Positions 9,388 to 17,531 are shown, counted from the first letter of the stretch. The stretch is DNA of 64,000 nt from Chlorogloeopsis fritschii PCC 6912 (GCF_000317285.1 NZ_AJLN01000120.1:1-64000), one strand, 5' to 3'. Translations and numbers: made by a program. Notes: generated from the letters alone by a model not told the origin.

Positions 9388-9618
9388 TTAGCTACCAAAG
9401 CTTTTGAGATTATCCCTTAATTGTTGATGTATGCGATCGCACCAAAAAGGAATCACAGTTTGTCCCTGACAAAGTGCTTCTAGTGCCACTTGCTTGTCAA
9501 ACTCTGTCGCGTGGGTAATAACATTAGCCGCTTCATCTTGTCTTCCAAGATAGACTGAATCGTAAAAAATTTCACCCCCTCCCCCTGCATTTTGGAACTG
9601 GACGAGATTCAGTTAAGA
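9388..9618 (-). pseudogene. Unrecognised coding fragment without a start codon
   Basis: The minus strand reads about 75 codons free of stops, ending at TAA 9388-9390. The composition is protein-like: GGGGEIFYDSVYLGRQ, then NVITHATEFDKQVALEA and VIPFWCDRIHQQL. No ATG, GTG or TTG in this frame gives a full-length product, and the frame is closed by a stop near 9617, just beside the riboswitch. It is most likely the 3' remnant of a lost gene. I do not recognise the family. Confidence 0.35.
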
Positions 9619-9619
9619 T

Positions 9620-9775
9620 AACAAAGCAACCGTGAACCGTAACAGAAGAGGGAAACATCGGTGCAAGTCCGAGGCTGTGCCGCAGCTGTAAGCAATTTTG
9701 TCATTTGTTCTTTGTTAATGACAAATGACAAATTGTAAGCCAGAACGCCGATCTGTTACTTGCTCACTCTATTTC
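9620..9775 (+). promoter_or_regulatory. Cobalamin (adenosylcobalamin-type) riboswitch
   Basis: The canonical B12-box core is present: GGTGCAAGTCCGAGGCTGTG, then GCCGCAGCTGTAAGC at about 9680, and AAGCCAGAACGCCGATC after the variable arm. The variable arm is an unusually regular stem: a 12-base arm at 9697-9708 pairs perfectly with 9721-9732. Directly downstream (start 9809) is a cobalt-chelatase gene of the B12 pathway, so cobalamin feedback control of cbiX follows from family knowledge. The sequence after the core (ACTTGCTC to GGGAAAGGAGC) could be the expression platform that masks the cbiX ribosome site; that is inference. Confidence 0.9.
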
Positions 9776-9808
9776 CTGCGTTGCACGGGAAAGGAGCTTA
9801 AATTCAGA

Positions 9809-10840
9809 ATGCCTATTTTTAACACAACCAGTCTTACCCAATTGGAATACCCAACCAGCGATCGCCTGCAATTGCCTGCTCTGCCGATAAAACGTCCTTT
9901 ATTGATGATTGGTCATGGTACTAGGGATGCAGAAGGGAGGCAAGCTTTATTAGATTTTGCTGCTATCTATCAATCTTTAGATGCATCACGTCCGGTTTTG
10001 CCTTGCTTTTTGGAATTAACTGGCCCTACTATTCAGGAAGGAATCGACCAGTGTGTAGAAAAAGGCTACACTGAATTTTCCGTGTTACCAGTACTGCTAT
10101 TCGCTGCACGACACAATAAATTTGATATTACTAATGAACTCGATCGCGCCAAAAGCAAGTATCCCCAATTAAAATTTCACTATGGCAGGCACTTTGGAAT
10201 TACCCCTGCCATTATCGAGTTATGGCGATCGCGTTTAGCTGAACTCGACAAGCCAGAAAATAACCCCCATCAAATTTCTCGTGCTGATACAGTACTTTTA
10301 TTTGTCGGGCGTGGTTCTAGCGATCCTGATGCCAATGGTGATGTTTACAAACTTGCCCGCATTCTTTGGGAAGGCAGTGGCTACTCCACTGTTGAAACTT
10401 GCTTTATTGGCATTACCCACCCCAGGCTCGAAGAAGGCTTTCGTCGTGCCCGCTTGTACCAGCCAAAACGTATCATTGTCTTACCATACTTCCTGTTCAC
10501 TGGCGCTTTAGTGAAAAAAATCTTTAACATTACAGCCCAACAACAGGAGCAACACCCAGAAATTGTGATGACTTGTCTGCCAGAAATGGGCTTGCATCCA
10601 CAGTTATTTTCCGTACTGCGAGAGCGAGAAATTGAAACTCAATTAGGACAAGTACAGATGAATTGTGAAATGTGCAAATTCCGGCTAGCAGCTTTAGCAA
10701 ATCATCATGGAAATGAGCATTCTCACGATCATCATCACCACCATCACCACCATCATCACACTCACGACCACTCCCATCCTCCCATAGATCCCTACGCAGA
10801 CATAGAGCAGTACCATCAAAAAATCTGGCAAGCCCCTTAG
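9809..10840 (+). CDS. cbiX: Sirohydrochlorin cobaltochelatase, long form with His-rich tail
   Basis: The ATG at 9809 (MPIFNTTSL) follows AAGGAGC; the frame is open upstream, but that part lies in the riboswitch. The protein inserts Co2+ into sirohydrochlorin early in cobalamin synthesis. It has two CbiX-like halves: the first with [12 protein letters not shown] (~33) and [14 protein letters not shown], the second with [14 protein letters not shown] and [13 protein letters not shown]. Near residue 284 an MNCEMC motif matches the MxCxxC iron-sulfur site known in long CbiX proteins. It is followed by a tail containing a run of ten histidines with flanking HSHD/THDHSH, which likely stores or delivers cobalt. 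The upstream riboswitch supports the assignment. Confidence 0.92.
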   Translation: MPIFNTTSLTQLEYPTSDRLQLPALPIKRPLLMIGHGTRDAEGRQALLDFAAIYQSLDASRPVLPCFLELTGPTIQEGIDQCVEKGYTEFSVLPVLLFAARHNKFDITNELDRAKSKYPQLKFHYGRHFGITPAIIELWRSRLAELDKPENNPHQISRADTVLLFVGRGSSDPDANGDVYKLARILWEGSGYSTVETCFIGITHPRLEEGFRRARLYQPKRIIVLPYFLFTGALVKKIFNITAQQQEQHPEIVMTCLPEMGLHPQLFSVLREREIETQLGQVQMNCEMCKFRLAALANHHGNEHSHDHHHHHHHHHHTHDHSHPPIDPYADIEQYHQKIWQAP

Positions 10841-10931
10841 CAGTTATCAGTTATCAGTGAACAGTTATCATTCAATTAGTTGTTTGTTAACTGTTCCCTG
10901 TCCCCTATCCCCTGTCCCCTAGCCCCTAGTT

Positions 10932-11159
10932 ATGTCCAAAGAATTTACCGTTGGCAGTAAAGTTCGTGTTGTGGCATTACCGCCCTATGTCAAAACTGCT
11001 GAACCGATGCCCATGCTGCGCCCTCCGGATGTGATTCAAATTGGCGAAGAAGGCGTAGTTCTAGATCGCCGCCCTGGAGGTTACTGGGGCGTGCGCTTTA
11101 CAAAAGGAGCTTTTCTAATGGAAAGCCAATACATTGAAAGCGTAGATGCTAGTTCGTAA
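10932..11159 (+). CDS. sipA: SipA/DUF3148 small regulatory protein
   Basis: A 75-residue protein matching the DUF3148 family along its length: MSKEFTVGSKVRVVALPPY, then AEPMPMLRPPD, GEEGVVLDRRPGGYWGVRF and a terminal SQYIE. In cyanobacteria this family (SipA/NbsI) binds the sensor kinase NblS (Hik33), which controls high-light and stress genes. It has an SH3-like beta fold and no membrane segment. It follows cbiX by 91 bp, a spacer made of short direct repeats, so it may share the transcript or have its own promoter. Confidence 0.85.
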   Translation: MSKEFTVGSKVRVVALPPYVKTAEPMPMLRPPDVIQIGEEGVVLDRRPGGYWGVRFTKGAFLMESQYIESVDASS

Positions 11160-11207
11160 AACTTAATCATTAGCCTTTTCCAAGCCTTTCCTTCTGCCCT
11201 CTGCCTT

Positions 11208-13235
11208 TTAAATTACCGATATCACCACCCCTACACTTTCATTTGCTAACCGATCTACTGCACACACAGCATAAGTTCCGGGCTCAACAGTGGCAAAGGT
11301 AGTACCAGCAGGTAAAACTCGCTGAAGAATCCAACTATCGCCACTCTGCCTGTAAAGTGTCCAAGAACGAATCTTTTGCTCGTCACCTGGCTGCCAGGAA
11401 ATTTTGCGGTTGTTAACTTGCAGTGCCGTGGGCGGTGTTGGTGGTGTTGCATTCTGCCAAGACATAGTAGGAACTAAGGCAGGTTTGGCATACAGGGAAT
11501 TTTGGAACGTCTCGGAGATGCCTTGGCGATTTTCGATTAGAGAATTGGTGCTAAAGAAGATGTTCCCTAAAGATAAATCTCCCACTAGGTTGCGGCTAAT
11601 CTTGATTTGCTTTTCTATTTCCTCATCTTTCCAAGCCTTGCCGTCTAACTGGGAAATATTGTTACCAGCGTAAATGTGTCGCTGTTTCGGATTAATTTCT
11701 GTCCACCACTTTAACAGGGTGGGATAACTCTGTTGTGTTTGGTCGGTACGCCAGTAAAGCTGCGGGGCGATATAATCTATCCAGCCTTGTTCCAGCCATT
11801 TTTTAGCATCGGCATACAGTACGTTGTAGGCATCTAAACCAACAATACCAGGGGGTTGTCCGGGACGGTAAATACCAAAGGGACTAATGCCAAATTTTAC
11901 ATCGGGCTTTGTTGATTTAATTCCCTCTGCTAGGCGCAGTACCATTTGATTCACATTTTCTCGCCGCCAGTCGCCCAAGCTAAGTTTACCACCAGCCGCT
12001 TGATAGGCGGCATAAGTTTTATGATCGGGGAAAGACTGCCCTTGGATGGGATAGGGATAAAAATAGTCATCTAGGTGAATGCCATCGACATCATAACGCC
12101 TCACCACATCTAGAATTACGTTGTAAACTCTATCTTGAACAATTTTCGCTCCTGGTTCCATCCACAGTTGATTGCCCCACTGATAAACATATTCTGGATT
12201 TGTAACTGCTATGTGGGGATGGACATTACTGCCTTGCTTGATGGAAGTTTTGGCACGGTAGGGGTTGAACCAAGCATGAAGTTCGATATTGCGTTTGCGA
12301 CATTCAGCGATCGCAAATTCTAGGGGATCGTAAAATGGAATTGGTGCTTGACCTTGAGTTCCCGTTAACCAAGCACTCCACGGTTCTAATTGAGAAGCAT
12401 ACAATGCATCGCCCTCTGGTCGTACCTGTAAAATTAGGGCATTGAAATTTAGTGCCTGCAATTTTTCAATAATATTTACCAACTCAGCTTGTTGTTGTAA
12501 AGCTGAAAGTCCCGCTTTTTTCGGCCAATCACTATTCCATACACAAGCTACCCATGCCCCCCGAAATTCGCGGCGATGATTTACCTTAACAGTATTAGGT
12601 AGTATCGGAGTTGGCGTGCTTGTTGTGGGTTGCGCAACTATATAGTTAGAAGCAATTTTTTCGGCTTTTCCCAGATACACCAAGGCTTGATAAACGATCG
12701 CTGCTACATCAGCACGAGTTGCCGCTATATTTGGGTTAAGTAATTTTATATCCGGATAACTAACTACGATTCCAGCTTTGGTAGCAATAGCAGCCTGGTT
12801 TTTTGCGTATCCAGCAATATTTGCCGCATCTTTGTAAATTTGGGGAAGTTCTGTTAGCAGATCGGGTTTAATATTGGCAGCAAGGTCTAAACCATTAACC
12901 AAAGCAACTAAAACATCGCCTCTAGCAATTCTATAATTGGGACGAAAACTGTGATCGGGGTAACCAGACAGAAATCCTGTTTCGTAAGCTCCTTTAATGG
13001 CATTTGCCGCCCAGTGATTAGCTGGGACATCGGTAAAAGGAACATATGCCCGCTTTGAAGGTTGGGTAAATACTTTGGCAATGATGGCTGCAAACTCAGC
13101 GCGAGTAACCGAGTTATTGGGACGAAACGTGCGATCGGGATAACCATTTAAAATACGACGCTCGGCTAAAGCGGTAATAAATAAGCGTGCCCAATGGTTC
13201 TGAATATCAGAGAAAGAAGTAGAATTAGATACCAT
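11208..13235 (-). CDS. SLH-domain protein with GHL10/DUF187 glycoside-hydrolase-like domain
   Basis: A 675-residue protein. Residues ~8-190 hold three S-layer homology repeats (FSDIQNHWARLFI...GYPDRTFRPN; DVPANHWAANAI...GYPDHSFRPN; a weaker third). Residues ~225-560 are a family-10-like glycosyl hydrolase (DUF187, YngK-type): EFRGAWVACVWNSDWP, LQVRPEGDALY, HAWFNPYRA, DVDGIHLDDYFYP, FGISPFGIYRPG. The tail (~590-675) looks like a fibronectin-type domain (PPTALQVNNRKISWQPG). SLH repeats anchor proteins to cell-wall polymers or outer-membrane partners, so the enzyme probably acts on envelope glycans. It begins straight into the first SLH repeat with no signal peptide visible at this start; a longer start is not evident. 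Confidence 0.85.
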   Translation of the reverse strand: MVSNSTSFSDIQNHWARLFITALAERRILNGYPDRTFRPNNSVTRAEFAAIIAKVFTQPSKRAYVPFTDVPANHWAANAIKGAYETGFLSGYPDHSFRPNYRIARGDVLVALVNGLDLAANIKPDLLTELPQIYKDAANIAGYAKNQAAIATKAGIVVSYPDIKLLNPNIAATRADVAAIVYQALVYLGKAEKIASNYIVAQPTTSTPTPILPNTVKVNHRREFRGAWVACVWNSDWPKKAGLSALQQQAELVNIIEKLQALNFNALILQVRPEGDALYASQLEPWSAWLTGTQGQAPIPFYDPLEFAIAECRKRNIELHAWFNPYRAKTSIKQGSNVHPHIAVTNPEYVYQWGNQLWMEPGAKIVQDRVYNVILDVVRRYDVDGIHLDDYFYPYPIQGQSFPDHKTYAAYQAAGGKLSLGDWRRENVNQMVLRLAEGIKSTKPDVKFGISPFGIYRPGQPPGIVGLDAYNVLYADAKKWLEQGWIDYIAPQLYWRTDQTQQSYPTLLKWWTEINPKQRHIYAGNNISQLDGKAWKDEEIEKQIKISRNLVGDLSLGNIFFSTNSLIENRQGISETFQNSLYAKPALVPTMSWQNATPPTPPTALQVNNRKISWQPGDEQKIRSWTLYRQSGDSWILQRVLPAGTTFATVEPGTYAVCAVDRLANESVGVVISVI

Positions 13236-13307
13236 TGTCGCTCCTTGCTAGTTTGTATATTGTTCTTTGTTAATTTAACTTGAGCTTGTCAATAAATACA
13301 CATCTTC

Positions 13308-13370
13308 TGTAGGGTGGGCACTGCCTAACTTTTCTCAAAACCTTTTACGTTCTTTACAGTGCCCACCTTA
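13308..13370. repeat. 63-bp MITE-like palindromic repeat, copy 1
   Basis: The element starts with GTAGGGTGGGCACTG and ends with CAGTGCCCACCTTA; GGTGGGCACTG/CAGTGCCCACC are 11-base perfect terminal inverted repeats. The interior reads CCTAACTTTTCTCAAAACC. A second diverged copy follows immediately and a third lies at 43638-43709 in the opposite orientation, so this is a dispersed family. It carries no gene and sits between two divergently placed minus-strand genes. Confidence 0.75.
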
Positions 13371-13373
13371 CTA

Positions 13374-13435
13374 TTTTTGTAGGGTGGTTACTGCTTAACT
13401 TTCTTCAAACCCTTATTTTTACGTTGTAGACAATG
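13374..13435. repeat. MITE-like palindromic repeat, copy 2 (right end diverged)
   Basis: The left end, GTAGGGTGGTTACTG, and the interior, CTTAACTTTCTTCAAACCC, match copy 1, but the right terminal repeat has decayed to ACAATGACTGC. It lies in tandem with copy 1, four bases downstream. The rest of the 13236-13507 interval shows nothing else that I can support. Confidence 0.6.
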
Positions 13436-13507
13436 ACTGCTTATAGTTATTATTGAATGTTAATCTAAGTAAATTTACATAGTAATTGTAAGAATGAAAA
13501 TTGTTCC

Positions 13508-13951
13508 TTAAAAAGACACCTTGACGGAACTAGTTACGCGCAAGACAGATTCCTGATGGAATGCGCGCTTATAACTTGCGATCGCCTCTTCAACCATCTG
13601 ATTTCTCTTGTGATTATTTTCGTAAATCAGAATCACTAGCTTAGTCTTTTCCCTGTTAAGGCTGCCAGAACTATTCAAATACTGTCCGTAGCCATCCATC
13701 ACGGTTAATCCTTCTTGGAAACGGGGTGTGATGACACGGTTCAAAAATTGCTGCCATTGTTCCTCAGAAACTGTTCCTCCACCTGGTTTACTTAAGCCAA
13801 AGAACAACTCTTCTTTAGTGAGAATCTTGATGCTTGAGTTCTGAGAAGATTGGAGAGACTGGGCGCGAATATAAGTATTTAAATGGATAGGGGTGACTAC
13901 AAGTAGGCTTGTAAGGATAAGATTATTGAAACTTTTTTGCCAAGTTATCAT
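13508..13951 (-). CDS. Secreted DUF3574-like protein
   Basis: A 147-residue protein with a hydrophobic N-terminus (NNLILTSLLVVTPIHL) that resembles an uncleaved or weak signal peptide. The body matches the DUF3574 pattern: EELFFGLSKPGGGTVSEEQW, then ITPRFQEGLTVMDGYGQYL and a late ILIYENNHK segment with a conserved final region. The family is small, exported or periplasmic and has no known activity. It is a single gene on the minus strand, divergent from the 3D-domain gene at 14150. Confidence 0.7.
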   Translation of the reverse strand: MITWQKSFNNLILTSLLVVTPIHLNTYIRAQSLQSSQNSSIKILTKEELFFGLSKPGGGTVSEEQWQQFLNRVITPRFQEGLTVMDGYGQYLNSSGSLNREKTKLVILIYENNHKRNQMVEEAIASYKRAFHQESVLRVTSSVKVSF

Positions 13952-14149
13952 CTGTTTAAGCGTTTTACAATATGGGGTTGATAATTTCTGAATCTAAAAT
14001 TGCAGACTAGACAGCCTACACGGGCAATGTACCCGCACTATACTTATTCCTACAAGCCTCCTGAAAGAGTTTTAGGATTGAAAGTGATTAATGTTGTTCA
14101 GATATCGAGCAAATTTAATTTGTATCAGTAGAAAAATTGTTGCCAACTT

Positions 14150-15445
14150 ATGAGTATTCTATCTAGCTTAAAATTTCGATTCGCAGTAGGTTTTGCCGCT
14201 TTATCACTGATTGGTTTGGGCAGTGGTTATTTATACACTCAATCTACCAGTAACAAGCTATCCCAACACCAGAATTTATCCCTTGTGCAGCAGGAAATTT
14301 CTGACTTACCCCAACAGCATTTTCAAAATACAGCGATCGCAGAGCTTGCACCTCCAGATTCTACAGAAAAACAAAACTCTACTTTATCTAAGCAAAAATC
14401 AAGTTCTGCACCCTATAAAGTCATAGATGAGTTAAAAAGATATAAATTTAGCGTTCGAGGAAATCAAATTCTCTCTTCAGCCAAATTACCAAACACCAAG
14501 GTTAACTTCAATCAAAAGGATTTATTATTTGTTCTGATTAATACCAAAAAATATTTCCAAACCTACTCTTCCCAAGACGCAGATATTTTACGTACAGGAT
14601 TGTTAGCTAGTTCTGGAGTAAGTGTACAAGATGTTCTCAAAACCTTAGATTTTATGATTGCCGTCTTGCAGGAAGATATTGCCAACAATAGAGTGACTCG
14701 TTTACAAGATCCGAATTTTATTAACAAAAATTTTCGGGTGATCAAGTGGTCTGCTTACAATCCGCAAAACCGCAATCAAGAACGTTTACGAATTACCAAA
14801 TATGCTGTATTTACCCATCCAGGCTCTCGTAAAAAAACTGCTAAATTCAATACCCCTATTTATAGTTTAAAAGATAATGGAAGCAGTAATAAATTCTATA
14901 CCAAATATACAAAACAAGATGTATTATCGGGTATTTATGAACCAGGTGGGAAAGAATTTGGAAAAGTGGAACCCCTCGCCTATCTCACCAGAGAAGGATT
15001 AGAAGAAGCATTAATGCAAGGAACCATACTTATTAATTTCAATGATGGTTCTAAAGCATTTTTTAATGTAGACAGAAACAATGGAATACCTTATATAAAA
15101 GGAGTATCGCCTAGAGCACAAAAGCGTTATTGGTATTTTAGAAAGGTTGATGCTATCAAAGGTTATGGTTATAAAATAGATGCAAAAATTTCTATTAAAC
15201 CAGGAGTAACTTTTGCTGGAGATGTTCTAAACATTGGTCTGGGTAAAATAATTGTGCTTGAGTATCCTCAAGGTGGAAGTAAACGACTGAAAATGGGAAT
15301 CATCGCAGATACAGGCGGAGCATTTTTACCCAATCTTTATCAACTCGATTTTTTAGCTGGTATCTTCCAGAATCAAAATGCTTTTAAGCGACATATCAGT
15401 CAATTGCCTGAATACGCCACAGCATATATTTTAGTCAAAAAATAA
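14150..15445 (+). CDS. Membrane-anchored protein with C-terminal MltA/3D-like domain
   Basis: A 431-residue protein. An N-terminal hydrophobic segment (residues ~10-30) acts as anchor or signal, followed by a low-complexity linker. The last ~110 residues resemble the double-psi barrel of MltA-type lytic transglycosylases: AQKRYWYFRKVDAIKGYG, then LNIGLGKIIVLEY and the 3D-like stretch IIADTGGAFLPNLYQLDFL (MltA has QDTGGAI...AD.FWG). A segment with FFNVDRNNGIPY also fits that region. The middle (DLLFVLINTKKYFQ, GLLASSGVS) is of unknown type. It may cleave or remodel peptidoglycan; the assignment rests on short motifs, so activity is uncertain. Confidence 0.6.
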   Translation: MSILSSLKFRFAVGFAALSLIGLGSGYLYTQSTSNKLSQHQNLSLVQQEISDLPQQHFQNTAIAELAPPDSTEKQNSTLSKQKSSSAPYKVIDELKRYKFSVRGNQILSSAKLPNTKVNFNQKDLLFVLINTKKYFQTYSSQDADILRTGLLASSGVSVQDVLKTLDFMIAVLQEDIANNRVTRLQDPNFINKNFRVIKWSAYNPQNRNQERLRITKYAVFTHPGSRKKTAKFNTPIYSLKDNGSSNKFYTKYTKQDVLSGIYEPGGKEFGKVEPLAYLTREGLEEALMQGTILINFNDGSKAFFNVDRNNGIPYIKGVSPRAQKRYWYFRKVDAIKGYGYKIDAKISIKPGVTFAGDVLNIGLGKIIVLEYPQGGSKRLKMGIIADTGGAFLPNLYQLDFLAGIFQNQNAFKRHISQLPEYATAYILVKK

Positions 15446-15510
15446 ACAGGCTCAACAAGTGATGCACTAAATATCAAATTGCTGTATTTTACGCATCCCT
15501 AATCAAAAAA

Positions 15511-15535
15511 AAAGCCCGCTGCTTAGGCGGGCTAA
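15511..15535 (-). terminator. Intrinsic terminator of the 51-residue small gene
   Basis: AGCCCGC (15513-15519) and GCGGGCT (15527-15533) form a 7-bp GC-rich stem with a 7-base loop. On the minus strand it is followed by nine Ts (the A-run at 15504-15512), the classic form of a factor-independent terminator. It lies about 45 bp downstream of the stop codon of the minus-strand gene at 15580-15735. On the plus strand there is no T-run, so it probably does not end the 14150 gene. Confidence 0.85.
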
Positions 15536-15579
15536 AATACAACAAAACTATGACAAACTATGAACAATAATCTTTTTAT

Positions 15580-15735
15580 TTAGCTAAAATATTTCATTTC
15601 TTCCTCTAACTGACGAACTAAATTTTCATCGCCTCTAGCTCTAGCTACTTCCAAGCGATGTTGCAAACTTCTGCGAATACTCTCTCTATGAGCTTCCCGT
15701 GCTTTTTTTACGGCTTCAAGTCTGTTTGTCATCAT
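15580..15735 (-). CDS. Small conserved-looking charged helical protein (51 aa)
   Basis: The minus strand encodes MMTNRLEAVKKAREAH, continuing with arginine/glutamate-rich helical sequence and ending EEEMKYFS. A ribosome site AGAGGATG precedes the double ATG, and a strong intrinsic terminator follows the stop, so it has the layout of a genuine small transcription unit. The composition predicts one long amphipathic or coiled-coil helix. No function is known to me. It is divergent from the SAM-adenosyltransferase gene at 15848. Confidence 0.7.
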   Translation of the reverse strand: MMTNRLEAVKKAREAHRESIRRSLQHRLEVARARGDENLVRQLEEEMKYFS

Positions 15736-15847
15736 AAGTATCATCCTCTTTCATCATTTTACTTATGTCTTGTAATCTTAACATATCAAATTTTTAGTTA
15801 CTTTTGCTACAGAAAATTATTTTAAATTATATAGAAAGTGTTAATTT

Positions 15848-16645
15848 ATGTCAGAAACTTTAAGAAATCAACCACTTCTAACATTGTTGAGTGATTTTGG
15901 CGATCGCGACGTATATGTCGGCGTCATGAAAGGAGTAATCGCCCAAATCAACCCCAAAATCACAGTGGTAGATTTAACACACCAAATTCCACCGCAAGAC
16001 ATCGCAGCAGGCAGATTTTGTTTGATGGATGCTTGCTCTTATTTTCCTGCGGGAACAGTACACGTGGCGGTGGTAGATCCGGGTGTGGGAGGAAAAAGAA
16101 GAGCGATCGCTCTCCAGTTTGCGACAGGATTCTTAGTGGGGCCGGATAATGGATTATTGAGTGGAGTGTTAAGTCAAAATCCTGCCATTGCAGCAGTAGA
16201 ACTCACAAACCCCGATTACTGGCGCACTCCTCAACCTAGCAGTACTTTCCACGGTAGAGACATCTTTGCACCCGTTGGAGCTTATCTTGCTAGCGGTGTT
16301 CCTCTCAAAGAGTTAGGGCGAGAAATTAACCCAGAAACATTGGCTAGGCTGGAGATAGGCAAAATTTCTTTAGAAAAGAATAATATCACAGGTTCGATTC
16401 AATATATAGATACTTTCGGTAACTTAGTGACTAACATTCCTGCAAGTTACGTGCAAGGCAAAACCTGGAGCGTACAAGTGGGTGAAAAGATAATTAACGG
16501 ATGTAGTACTTATGGAGACGTTGAAATTGGAGAGGCGATCGCGCTTGTTGGCAGTCACGACTGGGTAGAAATAGCCATTAATTGTGGTAATGCACGGGTT
16601 CAGTTGCAGATGAATTTGGGAGATACTGTACAAGTTTGCTATTGA
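15848..16645 (+). CDS. SAM hydroxide adenosyltransferase (DUF62 family)
   Basis: A 265-residue protein with the signature of the SAM-dependent fluorinase/chlorinase superfamily in its hydrolase branch: LTLLSDFGDRDVYVGVMKG, VVDLTHQIPPQDI, VHVAVVDPGVGG, LVGPDNGLL, HGRDIFAPVGA and DTFGNLVTNIP. The family converts S-adenosylmethionine and water to adenosine and methionine. The usual Asp, Arg and His residues (DxxR.xxH type) can be found as FHGRDIF. Length is normal and the start has no strong ribosome site. It is a monocistronic gene just before the cassette-like region. Confidence 0.88.
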   Translation: MSETLRNQPLLTLLSDFGDRDVYVGVMKGVIAQINPKITVVDLTHQIPPQDIAAGRFCLMDACSYFPAGTVHVAVVDPGVGGKRRAIALQFATGFLVGPDNGLLSGVLSQNPAIAAVELTNPDYWRTPQPSSTFHGRDIFAPVGAYLASGVPLKELGREINPETLARLEIGKISLEKNNITGSIQYIDTFGNLVTNIPASYVQGKTWSVQVGEKIINGCSTYGDVEIGEAIALVGSHDWVEIAINCGNARVQLQMNLGDTVQVCY

Positions 16646-16873
16646 GAGCTTATTTGATAGCTTGCCATAAGACGGACAGACAAGTTGTTTTGTGTGTTAG
16701 CCCTCTATATTTTTTTGAGGACATAGCAGTAGAGTTATTCTTTGGTTAGGCGATTAAACTTGAATAGAATCAAGCCCAGTTTGATAAGATGATTGGCATA
16801 GTTGGAGAAACTATAAAGAACTGACGAGTGGAACAATCCCCAATGTCCGAAAAGTAGCTGAACTTGAGGTATC

Positions 16874-17056
16874 GTGAAACGATGAGATTTGATCAAACAC
16901 CTCGAAGAGATGGGATGTGTATTCATTCGTCATGGTGGTAAGCATGACTGGTATCAGAATCCGAAAACAAAAGTATCTCAACCTGTTCCAAGGCATCGAG
17001 AAATTAAGGAACAGCTTGCCAAACATATCATCAAAATGCTTGGTGACGAGGGCTAA
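16874..17056 (+). pseudogene. hicA: HicA-type toxin with a nonsense codon at codon 4
   Basis: From GTG 16874 (preceded by GAGGT) the frame reads VKR, then TGA at 16883-16885, then DLIKHLEEMGCVFIRHGG, KHDWYQNP and PVPRHREIKEQLAKHI, ending at 17056. This is a HicA mRNA interferase: double-stranded-RNA-binding-like fold with the catalytic histidine in GGKHDWY. Normal HicA proteins start MKR.(D/E)LI, so the TGA most simply replaces an arginine CGA codon. A shorter product could start at TTG 16889. HicB, the usual partner, is not next to it. Its stop codon lies inside an attC-like palindrome, as in integron cassettes. Confidence 0.7.
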
Positions 17057-17115
17057 CACAGCGTTGGTGCGGACGAATAGAGGTTGTCTGCCGCCGCACA
17101 ACTTCACCGTTAGAC
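17052..17115 (+). repeat. attC-like site A (cassette boundary)
   Basis: The element runs from GCTAAC (17052) to GTTAGAC (17109-17115). Outer arms CTAAC/GTTAG pair. Inner arms GTTGGTGCGG and CCGCACAAC pair over nine bases with one unpaired G on the left arm, the arrangement of R and L boxes with an extrahelical base seen in integron attC sites. It overlaps the hicA stop codon. Only similarity of structure is shown; recombination activity is inferred. Confidence 0.55.
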
Positions 17116-17180
17116 TGAAAATTCTCGGTGTGAAGTGGATGAAAGGTTGCTTATAGGTGTTCACAGTTAAGCGATCGCAC
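17116..17180 (+). repeat. Conserved flank after attC-like site A
   Basis: Right after GTTAGAC the sequence TGAAAATTCTCGGTG leads into a block containing GTGGATGAAAGGTTGCTT and ending GTTCACAGTTAAGCGATCGC. Nearly the same block follows site B (18033-18096) and site C (18695-18759); reduced versions occur at 20378-20406 and 21711-21816. A shared flank is not expected of simple attC sites, so the whole unit may instead be a dispersed repeat of about 130-150 bp. Confidence 0.7.
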
Positions 17181-17246
17181 TAACGTCATTATCTAAAGTT
17201 AACGAGAAAGTAAAATAGGGTCAGTCCTTTTCCCCAGTTGTTAACG

Positions 17247-17531
17247 ATGGACGGAACTAATACTAATGTAGAGCGACAAAAGTTAATTGAAGTAATCAGT
17301 ACCTTGCCTGACGAGGTTTTGCTTGAGCTTGCCAGTTTTGTTGACTATCTTCGCTACAAGTCAATTCACTTAAAAGAGCCTGAAAACAAAAATGCTTCCG
17401 GTTTTCTACTGGCAGTCGCAGGTTTGGGTAACTCTGGTGAACACGATATTTCAGAGCGAGATGAGGAGATTCTTCGCAATGAAATTGATCCTGTTTATGG
17501 TTGGAATCTCAAGCCGAGTCATCCTACATGA
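17247..17531 (+). CDS. VapB-type (DUF2281-like) antitoxin
   Basis: ATG 17247 begins a 94-residue protein: NVERQKLIEVISTLPDEVLL, then LASFVDYLRYKS, typical of DUF2281-type antitoxins, and a C-terminal IDPVYGWNLKP that would contact the toxin. It overlaps the PIN-domain gene by four bases (ATGA), so the two are translated together. Such antitoxins bind and block the partner nuclease and usually repress their own promoter. A broken second copy of this gene's 5' part lies at 21833-21941. Confidence 0.75.
   Translation: MDGTNTNVERQKLIEVISTLPDEVLLELASFVDYLRYKSIHLKEPENKNASGFLLAVAGLGNSGEHDISERDEEILRNEIDPVYGWNLKPSHPT

Noticed and set aside
10841..10931. Regulatory element between cbiX and sipA
   Set aside because: It consists of short direct repeats (CAGTTATCA units and CCCCTAT/CCCCTGT strings) common as low-complexity spacers; no promoter or fold can be supported.
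16646..16873. hicB or another gene upstream of hicA
   Set aside because: A short open frame ends IPNVRKVAELEVS just before hicA, but it is only about 25 codons after a stop and matches no antitoxin pattern.
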